28,294 bases of DNA from JAFAGX01 sp035623255. GTDB lineage: Bacteria; Acidobacteriota; Terriglobia; Terriglobales; Acidobacteriaceae. Below are positions 16,361 through 22,472 of this stretch, piece after piece. The stretch spans positions 1 through 28,294 of the forward strand of contig DASPTU010000001.1 in the NCBI GenBank assembly GCA_035623255.1, read 5' to 3'. Within the stretch, counting starts at the first letter, position 1, and each line of letters opens with the position of its first letter. The translations under genes and the position numbers were made by a program. The notes under the pieces were generated by a model. That model saw only the letters and a program-made list of their open reading frames with translations. It did not search any database and had not been told where the DNA came from.

Positions 16361-16555
16361 ATGACGTTACGCAAACTTGCTGAATTTGGTGTGAAACTCG
16401 GTGCAGCCACTTTGGTGGGATTAGATGAGCTTCAACACAAGCACACAGAGGAGAAGCCCAAGAAATCGTTCTTTAGGCCCTCTCACATTGTTATGTGCTC
16501 GTCGCTCATCGCCGCTGGGCTGGCTCTCTGGCAGATCAAAAACCATCGCGCATAG
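16361..16555 (+). CDS. small single-span membrane protein (64 aa)
   Basis: This unrecognised 64-aa protein starts MTLRKLAEFGVKLGAATLVG and has a charged middle (HKHTEEKPKKSFF). One hydrophobic segment follows near the C-terminus (residues about 41-58, HIVMCSSLIAAGLALWQI). GGGAGG at 16345-16350 lies 10 bases before the ATG. An upstream in-frame ATG at 16316 would add 15 residues but has no ribosome-binding site. It sits between the tandem Usp and the STAS gene. The layout suggests a tail-anchored membrane peptide. The function is unknown. Confidence 0.5.
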   Translation: MTLRKLAEFGVKLGAATLVGLDELQHKHTEEKPKKSFFRPSHIVMCSSLIAAGLALWQIKNHRA

Positions 16556-16625
16556 CGTGTGGCGTTCGCGTTGCAACAGGAAGACTGATCAGCTGCCGAC
16601 CAACTGCTGGGTTCCACTCGTGCGG

Positions 16626-17000
16626 ATGGGAATAGGCAGAGATTCTGTGCAAGCGAAAGCTGCTGAAATGTTGGGCGACATCAACATCGTTAGTGGAAAT
16701 GCGGGGATGGATCAAACCGTGGCTATTCAAGGCCGAATCACCGTCTCAAACTCGGGCGAAATGCGCACAGCGCTGGCTAACGCGTTACGCACAAAGCCGG
16801 CGAGCGTATCCCTCGATCTGTCCCGCGTCTCCTATCTCGATACTTCCGGGTTAGCCACCCTGATAGAGGCGGTTCGGATCGCCCGCAATCAGGGCACACG
16901 GTTGATCCTCGGTGGCATGCACGATCAGCCTCGCTACTTTTTTGAGATCACGCATCTCGATCGACTGTTCGAAATCGCGGGGCAGGAGGCGGGCACATGA
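16626..17000 (+). CDS. STAS-domain protein, MlaB-like
   Basis: The 124-aa frame holds one STAS domain (PF01740). VAIQGRITVSNSGEMRTAL opens the domain and SLDLSRVSYLDTSGLATL carries the conserved DTSG (the Ser phosphorylated in anti-anti-sigma factors). LILGGMHDQPRYFFEITHLD closes it. Its stop overlaps the following mlaE start as ATGA, so it is translationally coupled to a phospholipid-transport permease. That makes it the MlaB-type partner of the MlaFEB ABC transporter rather than a sigma regulator (inference from context). The start is uncertain: ATGs at 16626, 16668 and 16707 are in frame and none has a clear ribosome-binding site. It is the only intact gene of the Mla set here. Confidence 0.8.
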   Translation: MGIGRDSVQAKAAEMLGDINIVSGNAGMDQTVAIQGRITVSNSGEMRTALANALRTKPASVSLDLSRVSYLDTSGLATLIEAVRIARNQGTRLILGGMHDQPRYFFEITHLDRLFEIAGQEAGT

Positions 17001-17747
17001 ACGTGCTGGAAGCCGTCGGAAACGCCGTGATCCAAGGACTTGCCTACGTCGGTGGACTCACGATGCAGTTCTTGTCGGAGCTGCGCGCCTCACCCCGGGT
17101 ATTGCCGCTCACGGGCAAGCGCGGCCGCTGGAAAACTGCCATGCAGCAGATGGCGGCGATCGGAGTCGACGGACTGCCGATTATCGCAATCATGTCGGTG
17201 TGCGCGGGATTCATTCTGGCAATGCAAACCGGATCGGAACTGCGCAGGTTCGGAGCGCTACGTCATGGACGTCGTTGGCGTCGGGTTCACGGCTCTGATC
17301 ATATGCGGACGATCGGGGTCGGCATTTTCAGCGGAAATCGGAACCATGGTAGTGACCAGCGAAATCGATGCGATGAAAACAATGGCGATGGATCCCATCG
17401 AGTTAGTGCTCACGCCGAAATATATCGCGGCAATGATCACCCTCCCCTGCCTGACCATTATGAGCAACACGTTTGGCATTCTTGCGGGTGCTGTGTTCAT
17501 GCGCATCACCACAAACATTCGGTTCGCAATGTACATGCGATACATCTTCAACTCGATTGAGTTGCGCGACGTCTTGACCGGACTACTAAATTAAAGAGCC
17601 TCATTTATTATTGTGAATGTGGGCTGCATGAAGGGTCTCAGGGTACGCGGGGGAGCCGATGCAGTGGGGCGTTCAGCAACATCCGGTGTGGTCAGGTCCA
17701 CATACCTCGTGATCCTGGCGGACGCGTTTTTCACTGCGATTTTCTAG
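16997..17747 (+). pseudogene. mlaE: MlaE-type lipid-transport permease, frameshift plus premature stop
   Basis: MlaE (PF02405) is the inner-membrane permease that moves phospholipid between the membranes with MlaF and MlaD. The N-terminal third is in the first frame (MNVLEAVGNAVIQGLAYVGG, GFILAMQTGSELRRFGALR). A single-base loss near 17262 moves the frame to YVMDVVGVGFT, which joins directly to ALIICGRSGSAFSAEIGT. The roughly eight residues with RELGPL expected between them are missing. A TAA at 17592-17594 then interrupts the same frame, after which the normal end continues (RGGADAVGRSATSGVVRSTY, LADAFFTAIF) to the true stop at 17745-17747. Three independent lesions make this a pseudogene. 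The start overlaps the STAS stop by ATGA. Confidence 0.85.
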
Positions 17748-17768
17748 CTGGTGCACAAGGATTAGCGC

Positions 17769-17996
17769 ATGGCGGAAGTGATGATCTCGGTTGATAGCCT
17801 GACGGTTGAATACGAAGGCAAGCGCGTGCTGGACCGCGTCAGTCTGGACATTCAAAGGGGTGAAGTGATGGTACTGCTGGGTGGCAGCGGCGCCGGTAAG
17901 ACTACGATGCTGCGGCACATTATCGCATTGGCAGGCGCTGGCGGAACTCGTGGGCCTCGCCTCCGTCAGCGAGGCGGAAGACCTTAGCGATAAATC
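17769..17996 (+). pseudogene. mlaF: MlaF-type ABC ATPase, truncated remnant
   Basis: The first 56 residues are the N-terminus of an ABC ATPase that would energise MlaE: ISVDSLTVEYEGKRVLDRVS, GEVMVLLGGSGAGKTT with the Walker A at 38-46, then MLRHIIAL. Soon after, the frame is lost. One frame away QALAELVGLASVSEAEDL appears, a segment normally found well over 60 residues later, just before the signature motif. An internal deletion with frameshift therefore happened. The signature and Walker B are absent, because at about 17990 the sequence passes directly into the end of a minus-strand gene. This marks a rearrangement breakpoint. The remnant cannot hydrolyse ATP. Confidence 0.82.
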
Positions 17997-19065
17997 ACTT
18001 CTCCAGCTGCGCTTTAATAGCTTCAAGGGATTTCTCGAGAGATGATCGTGTTTTATCAATTGCTACTTTCCTGACCATCCCGCCCTTGACCCCAGTCAAT
18101 CCTGCCTGCTCCGAGCCTTTCACGGTAACTAAGTAAAACCCCCTGCTATCGCCAGGAACGCAGAAGTATAAGTCAAGCGCTGTTTGGAAATAGTGACTGG
18201 CGTACAACTGCTTGATCGCAACCACATCGATCGGGCCATCCTCGCCAGCAGCACGCGCAATAATCTGGTGATTCATGCGAAGAGTTGGTTTGAGTCCAAA
18301 CTTCACTTTTTCCCAGTAGAAGACGGAGGAGCTGTCTGGGAGGGACGTTTTGGGGTAATCGAGCAAGTAGAAATAAAACGCCGGAAGCCTCTCTGGCAGA
18401 ACTTTCGAGCGAGATAAGAGCGCGTGAAACTGTTCGCTCACCTGAGCAGGCAACTTTTTGTCGCGGTAGGTGCCGAGTGCTGCATTACCGCCCTTCTGGT
18501 AAGCGGCGAGCGCCTCCAGGGCCATCTTCTTGGCGAGATTGTTGACTTGCGCAGAGGGGTCGGCAGCTGACCAGTCAATCTGACTTTTGAACTCTTCAAT
18601 GTTCTCTACCGGCAATTGTATTTCGCAGTTTTCGGGCTTGCAGTCTTTGAGAGCATTCACATCATCAGGGTCGAGGTCAAAACCGGAAAGGTCGGAGAGT
18701 TGGGGCGGGCTGGAGAAGCGCCCGATGGCAAGGTAGCTTGGCAGAGACTTGAGCTTCTCGAGATCGGCTGCTATGTGCACATAGGCGCTCGGCTGCGCCT
18801 TGATGAAGACACTGCCGAACACGAAGACCTCGGAGGGAGAAGGTGAATCCAGTATTTTGGCGACGGCTTTGCCATGCTCGATGTCGGCAATTTCTGAATC
18901 CGCCAGACCAATGTTCTGCTTGAAAAATGTGTGCAGCCGATTTGGGCTTTGACAGAAGCTCGAGGCCGCCGACATAAGGAGGAGTACAGCACACCATATA
19001 CAAGGCGACGCTCCTACCCGCAGCATGCGAGTCTTGTGTTTCCGACTCAATCGTGCCTGATTCAC
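17995..19065 (-). CDS. hypothetical exported protein
   Basis: I recognise no family in this protein of about 356 aa. From a GTG at 19065 a basic start is followed by a signal peptide (about residues 18-37, CIWCAVLLLMSAASSFC), and the mature part is soluble. It contains a run near the N-terminus with HTFFKQNIGLADSEI and VFVFGSVFIKAQPSAYVHIA, a central helical part (KMALEALAAYQKGGNAALG) and a C-terminal FYLVTVKGSEQAGLTGVKGG followed by a Lys/Glu helix. The start is uncertain: TTG 19116, GTG 19065 and ATG 19026 are all open, and GGGAG lies 9 bases before the GTG. It follows the M48 peptidase gene on the same strand by about 60 bases and may be its periplasmic partner or substrate (inference). 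Its stop touches the mlaF breakpoint. Confidence 0.7.
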   Translation of the reverse strand: MNQARLSRKHKTRMLRVGASPCIWCAVLLLMSAASSFCQSPNRLHTFFKQNIGLADSEIADIEHGKAVAKILDSPSPSEVFVFGSVFIKAQPSAYVHIAADLEKLKSLPSYLAIGRFSSPPQLSDLSGFDLDPDDVNALKDCKPENCEIQLPVENIEEFKSQIDWSAADPSAQVNNLAKKMALEALAAYQKGGNAALGTYRDKKLPAQVSEQFHALLSRSKVLPERLPAFYFYLLDYPKTSLPDSSSVFYWEKVKFGLKPTLRMNHQIIARAAGEDGPIDVVAIKQLYASHYFQTALDLYFCVPGDSRGFYLVTVKGSEQAGLTGVKGGMVRKVAIDKTRSSLEKSLEAIKAQLEK

Positions 19066-19127
19066 ACTCCTCAACTCCCGTAATGAAGTTTCGATAGGCC
19101 GCTGGACGCCTTGCAACCTATCCCAGT

Positions 19128-19967
19128 CTAATTTCCCCCCTTGGTGTCTGGCCGCAGAAGTACCATAGGCGCGTCTTTCGGCACGCTGAATGGAGTTGCT
19201 GATTTTGGGTCGGGACTAAACTGTGAAAAAGTGGAAGGATTGTCTTGAAAGTGTTTCTCGAGCGTTCTTATCCTAGTGCCGTTGGCAGGATGGTCCGACA
19301 GAAGCTGCGGGATCTGGTTGACATCAGCATTTTGAAAATCCTGAAACAGCCACGTCAGTCCCCACGGGTTGTAAGGGGCTTCTGCGCATATGTCGGAGCC
19401 AGTCACATCGGCCTTCGATTCGGCGTCCCGTGAATAGCCAAGCGAGTGCAGCTTTCCGATCAGGGCGATCGCAATAAGGTGAGCTCGGGTCGGTCCCAGC
19501 AAGATCGCGGCAGCCACTTCCCGCTCCTCAATCTTCTTCTCCTTCTCCATCAGAGCAACGGCGTCACGATGAATGGTGTGAGAGACCTCGTGACAAAGGG
19601 TTCCGGCCAATTCCTCAGTGTTCTTCACAAAGTGCAGAAGAGAATCCACCACGTAGACGTTGCCTCCGGGCGTCGCGAATGCATTGGGCTGCTTTTCATG
19701 TACTAGAAAAAACTTAAAGGGATGGGGATAGCGGGGCTGTGCAACGCGAGTTATTGCTTCTGCAATCGGTTTCAGATTGTCGTACAAGGGAGAGGACTCA
19801 ATGATCTCTCCGTTCTCCCCCAATTGCTTGTACACTGCCTGTCCGAGCTCGGTTTCCTGGTCGGTGACCGGCTCGGGGGTGGGAGCTTGAGCCACACATG
19901 CGGCGGAGAGTAGCGCCAGCAGCGGCAAGATGAAAAATCTCGATATCGAGAAACGTAACGTTGGCAT
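19128..19967 (-). CDS. secreted M48 family zinc metallopeptidase
   Basis: This 279-aa exported protein has a peptidase M48 domain (PF01435). The signal peptide (ISRFFILPLLALLSAACVAQ) ends near residue 28. A conserved lead-in, ESSPLYDNLKPIAEAITR, is followed by FFLVHEKQPNAFATPGGNVY. The zinc motif HEVSH is at 126-130 and the third ligand Glu183 lies in DAESKAD. The end has LSDHPANGTRIRTLEKH, typical of BepA/YfgC- or LoiP-like periplasmic proteases that clear misassembled outer-membrane proteins. AAGGAG is 6 bases from the second of two adjacent ATGs, so 19967 is preferred. The long upstream open frame to 20306 is AI-2E sequence read out of frame. It shares a run with a truncated AI-2E gene. 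A gutted paralogue is at 8637. Confidence 0.92.
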   Translation of the reverse strand: MPTLRFSISRFFILPLLALLSAACVAQAPTPEPVTDQETELGQAVYKQLGENGEIIESSPLYDNLKPIAEAITRVAQPRYPHPFKFFLVHEKQPNAFATPGGNVYVVDSLLHFVKNTEELAGTLCHEVSHTIHRDAVALMEKEKKIEEREVAAAILLGPTRAHLIAIALIGKLHSLGYSRDAESKADVTGSDICAEAPYNPWGLTWLFQDFQNADVNQIPQLLSDHPANGTRIRTLEKHFQDNPSTFSQFSPDPKSATPFSVPKDAPMVLLRPDTKGGN

Positions 19968-19999
19968 CATCGTCTCCTTTACAAGGATCCTGCACAGTA

Positions 20000-20716
20000 T
20001 CATGTCTTCGTCTGTGTGAGTAGCGTGTCGGAGTTGGTAGTTGGGGAGAAATATTCCCGCCAAACGATTCTCAGCACAGCAACTGCCGGGACCGAAATGT
20101 ACACGCCCGCAATGCCTCCCCCTTGAGCTCCCACCATAAGCGCAACGACAGTCAGAGGGTGTAGGTCTAAGGTCTGACCGATGATCCGAGGAGAATTGAC
20201 ATAATCCTGCACAATTCTCCAGACAACCACTAGCACCGCCATCCAGATCCAGTGGGAATGAGTGAGGAATCCGACTGTCAGAATCATCACAGCCGAAGGG
20301 ATACATCCCACCGCCGGCAAAAACTCCAGAACGCCGCCCAGAGCCCCCGGCGCGAAGGCATACGGGAATCCCAGGACAAGCATGGAGATGCTATAAAAGA
20401 GAAAAGATAGACCGGCCAGAGCGAGCTGCGCGCGAATGTACTTGCCGAGCATCGTATCAATCTGTCGCAAGATGCGCTCGAAGCCCGTTCGGCGCCCTCG
20501 CCGTTCGACTCCCTCGATGGGCGCATCCAGCATCTGACGTCCATCCTTCAACAGGAAGATGGCGAGAACAGTAATGGCGAAGAGCCAGATCGCACTGGCG
20601 GCGACTGATGCTGCGGATGCAGCAGTCCGCTCAACCACACGGGAAATAAGTTCAGAATGACTAGAGCGCCTTTGAGGAACCCCTGTGGGTTGCAGGTCTC
20701 TTTCTAAGGCACCCAC
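20000..20716 (-). pseudogene. AI-2E family transporter, 5'-truncated
   Basis: The 238-aa frame matches the C-terminal half of the permease at 1430-2494: IWLFAITVLAIFLLKDGR, LRQIDTMLGKYIRAQLALAG, GVLEFLPAVGC, WRIVQDYVNSPRIIG and GGGIAGVYISVP. About 120-150 N-terminal residues with the first helices are missing. The frame opens with a GTG at 20716 and some 25 residues (GALERDLQPTGVPQRR) not clearly of the family, inside the end of a small upstream frame. A deletion therefore fused this half-gene to the sequence behind the metallothionein-like gene. Its stop lies 32 bases before the M48 start, so it probably remains transcribed. Function as a transporter is unlikely. Confidence 0.8.
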
Positions 20717-20862
20717 CTGGCAGGCTCATGCGGGTCGTCTCCTGTGACTGCGGCAGCGATGGGCAATAAGGTGTGCACAGTCAAACTCCAATGGCCGGTC
20801 GTCATGAATTGCAAGCCCGCAGCTACACTGATGATCGGCAAAGAGCAGAGCCAGAACTCCAA
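20704..20862 (-). CDS. small hydrophobic protein downstream of metallothionein copy 3 (52 aa)
   Basis: Directly after the TAA of the metallothionein-like gene a TTG opens 52 codons: EFWLCSLPIISVAAGLQ, then WSLTVHTLLPIAAAVTG, and a polar end DDPHEPARWVP. CAGGAG overlaps the preceding stop region 3 bases from the TTG, and the frame is the same as that of the upstream gene, so stop-codon readthrough or re-initiation is conceivable. One or two membrane segments are predicted from hydrophobicity. The C-terminus lies at the deletion junction with the truncated AI-2E gene, so the original protein may have been longer. I recognise no family, and the call rests on composition and position. Confidence 0.35.
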   Translation of the reverse strand: MEFWLCSLPIISVAAGLQFMTTGHWSLTVHTLLPIAAAVTGDDPHEPARWVP

Positions 20863-21072
20863 TTACTCCTGTTGATCCAATGACGTGGAAAGAGGATCGC
20901 CGTCATTCATTGCACACGAAGCGTGTTTACAGTCACACTGCAATTCGACTTCTTGCTGATCGTCGGCATCCGAACAGTAGTCGCTGCAGTATGTCTCCAG
21001 GGTCGATACCTCGCATCTGCACTGCTCGTGCGCACATTTGTGTTGACCACCTATATCCGTTATCTCAGCCAT
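20863..21072 (-). CDS. metallothionein-like Cys-rich protein, copy 3
   Basis: This intact 69-aa protein starts MAEITDIGGQHKCAHEQCRC. Eight Cys lie at 13, 18, 20, 29, 33, 46, 48 and 53, the same numbering as in copy 2 (8410-8592), which adds Cys47. The YCSDYCSDA block at 28-36 and CDCKHASC at 46-53 match the SmtA-type metallothionein pattern (PF02069), with His50 as a possible extra ligand. Eight to nine thiolates could hold three to four Zn2+ or Cd2+ ions in the cytosol (family knowledge). A tail of 16 residues (NDGDPLSTSLDQQE) is unique to this copy. GGAGGT lies 5 bases before the ATG. The DUF1269 copy 3 terminator lies upstream, so this gene may have its own promoter in the interval 21073-21160. 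Confidence 0.82.
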   Translation of the reverse strand: MAEITDIGGQHKCAHEQCRCEVSTLETYCSDYCSDADDQQEVELQCDCKHASCAMNDGDPLSTSLDQQE

Positions 21073-21160
21073 GACTCACCTCCACTGTCTTTATCTGTGC
21101 CGCGTTGCCATCCCTCAAGGCGTCCTCATCAAAAGCGGCCAATCTTACACTTGGCTTACG

Positions 21161-21203
21161 AAAAAAGAGCGCAGGCATTGATGATTTCAATCTCCGCCTG
21201 CGC
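21161..21203 (-). terminator. intrinsic terminator after DUF1269 copy 3
   Basis: On the minus strand the 8-bp stem GCGCAGGC / GCCTGCGC encloses a 19-base loop that can pair further (GATT with AATC), and TCTTTTTT follows. It starts 57 bases after the DUF1269 stop and should end that transcript before the metallothionein-like gene. DUF1269 copy 1 is also followed by a terminator. Confidence 0.7.
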
Positions 21204-21259
21204 CCATTACCCTGGCACGGGCTTCTACTATCCGATCTTTAGACGGCCCGTCTACCGGT

Positions 21260-21958
21260 TCAGGACGCTTTTGCTTTAAGAGCCTCTGCCTTTGCCTTGA
21301 GTATCTTGACCTTTTCTTGAGCCTGACGTTGTGCTGCTTCGCGGCTTTCTTTCGCTTTCTCCAAATGGGCCTGAATCTTGGAGTCGAGCTGGTTGATCTT
21401 TTCCTGAAATTTCGCTTTCCGATCTGCCTGAGCCTTGGCGTGCTCAGCTTTCATCTGAGCGAGGTCAGCCTTCATGGCGGAGACATCCTCATCATCAACT
21501 TTGTCCTTTACTTCCCAAAGAGCGCGTCGGAAAACAGTTCCGCCGATTGCTTCCATCCGCGTATCCACGGGCGTGATCCACTCCTCCTCAATTTCGGCGA
21601 TCAGTGCGACCTTGTTCGGCGAAAGAGCCTTCTGGACATCGTCAATAAAGTCGGAGCCGACACGAGCGTTGTCCAGGTCGACGGTGCTACCTGCAGCCAT
21701 CCCAACGGCTGCACCGACGGCCATACCTGCTGGGCCTCCTAGTACGCCAATGAGAGTTCCGAAGGATGTCCCGAGCAGAGTGCCGATCGGCCCCACATCA
21801 TCCCCTTGTTTTACCGTTGCGGTCCCATCCGCATTCTTCGTAAGCACTGCATAGGCGTAGACAGTGATGCTGCCTTCACCATCCAACTGCTGAAGAGCTT
21901 TTTGCCCTTCATATGCTTTACCTTCGTTCGGGAAAACTACTACTAGCATGCGATCCAT
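21260..21958 (-). CDS. DUF1269 family membrane-associated protein, copy 3
   Basis: This 232-aa DUF1269 (PF06897) protein has exactly the length of copy 1 and is very similar to it throughout. It opens MDRMLVVVFPNEGKAYEGQK, has the Gly-rich segment at about 57-98 (GPIGTLLGTSFGTLIG, GGPAGMAVGAAVGMAAG) and VDTRMEAIGGTVFRR at about 131-145. A charged coiled-coil tail follows (MKADLAQMKAEHAKAQ, KFQEKINQLDSKIQAH) and ends in Lys/Ala repeats. AGGAGA lies 6 bases before the ATG. It leads the minus-strand module with metallothionein copy 3, AI-2E remnant and M48. The family function is unknown. A role in membrane adaptation is inferred only from its repeated company of membrane proteases and HdeD. Confidence 0.9.
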   Translation of the reverse strand: MDRMLVVVFPNEGKAYEGQKALQQLDGEGSITVYAYAVLTKNADGTATVKQGDDVGPIGTLLGTSFGTLIGVLGGPAGMAVGAAVGMAAGSTVDLDNARVGSDFIDDVQKALSPNKVALIAEIEEEWITPVDTRMEAIGGTVFRRALWEVKDKVDDEDVSAMKADLAQMKAEHAKAQADRKAKFQEKINQLDSKIQAHLEKAKESREAAQRQAQEKVKILKAKAEALKAKAS

Positions 21959-21961
21959 GAG

Positions 21962-22102
21962 TCATCTCCTGTCTGCGTTGATGATCGTGTACGCGGAAAT
22001 CTTGAAGCGGAGTGGGTTCGGAAACCACTCTCCCTTCTTGTTCAAAAACACCTTTGTGTGCCAGTGATTCAGTACCACGAGGTAGCCTTGAACCAGCGAC
22101 AC
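21962..22102 (-). other. possible gene remnant upstream of DUF1269 copy 3
   Basis: A minus-strand frame opening with GTG encodes 46 residues of protein-like sequence (VSLVQGYLVVLNHWHTKVF, then KKGEWFPNPLRFKISAY) and stops 3 bases before the DUF1269 start, as a coupled upstream gene would. A TAG six codons before the GTG closes the frame. I recognise no family, and it could be the 3' end of an eroded gene. Confidence 0.25.
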
Positions 22103-22472
22103 CTTCTTGGTTGAGTCCTACGTGTTGTTTGTCAGTATCGGCGGGTCATGATGGGACCCATGGGCAACTAAATAGAGTCGAACGTGGATAATAGGAACGA
22201 CGGTGTCTTGACGCGACCCCTTCGCTCTTCGACGACAAAGAACTCTACTTCAACTGCGTCGTCATTGCAACTGTCAACGTTAGTGTTGGCCGGGATCGTG
22301 ACATCACTCAAGGCTCCTGGGCCTGGTGCACACCCGTTCCCTTTGTGGGGCGAGATAAGGCGTTAGAAAACCCCTTCCAAAATCGACTCACGGAACCCCG
22401 AAAACATTGGCTTTTTTCGACGGAATTGTGCGCGTTAGAAACCTGTAGTTTTCTAATCGAATAACCGTTTCC
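22103..22472. other. 370-base stretch without a recognisable gene
   Basis: A 60-aa plus-strand frame at 22184-22366 has no recognisable pattern and no ribosome-binding site. A 7-bp hairpin (TTAGAAA / TTTCTAA) lies at about 22436-22457, after the stop of the carboxylesterase on the minus strand, but without a T run. I see no promoter or mobile element. Confidence 0.4.

Noticed and set aside
17240..17290. Programmed ribosomal frameshift in mlaE
   Set aside because: No slippery heptamer is seen, and a further deletion and an in-frame stop downstream make decay the simpler explanation.
19971..20306. N-terminal extension of the M48 frame
   Set aside because: It overlaps the conserved end of the AI-2E gene in another frame. 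A signal peptide and AAGGAG mark the true start at 19967.
21240..21254. 15-base near-perfect palindrome TAGACGG-C-CCGTCTA
   Set aside because: The centre is too tight for a hairpin, it lies between a stop codon and a better terminator, and no second copy was seen. It could be chance or a protein-binding site.
21317..21854. Long plus-strand frames (141 and 126 aa)
   Set aside because: They are antisense shadows of DUF1269 copy 3, and similar mirror frames occur over copy 1 at 5680-6354.
22436..22457. Hairpin TTAGAAA / TTTCTAA as a terminator of the carboxylesterase
   Set aside because: The stem is short and AT-rich, and no T run follows on the minus strand.
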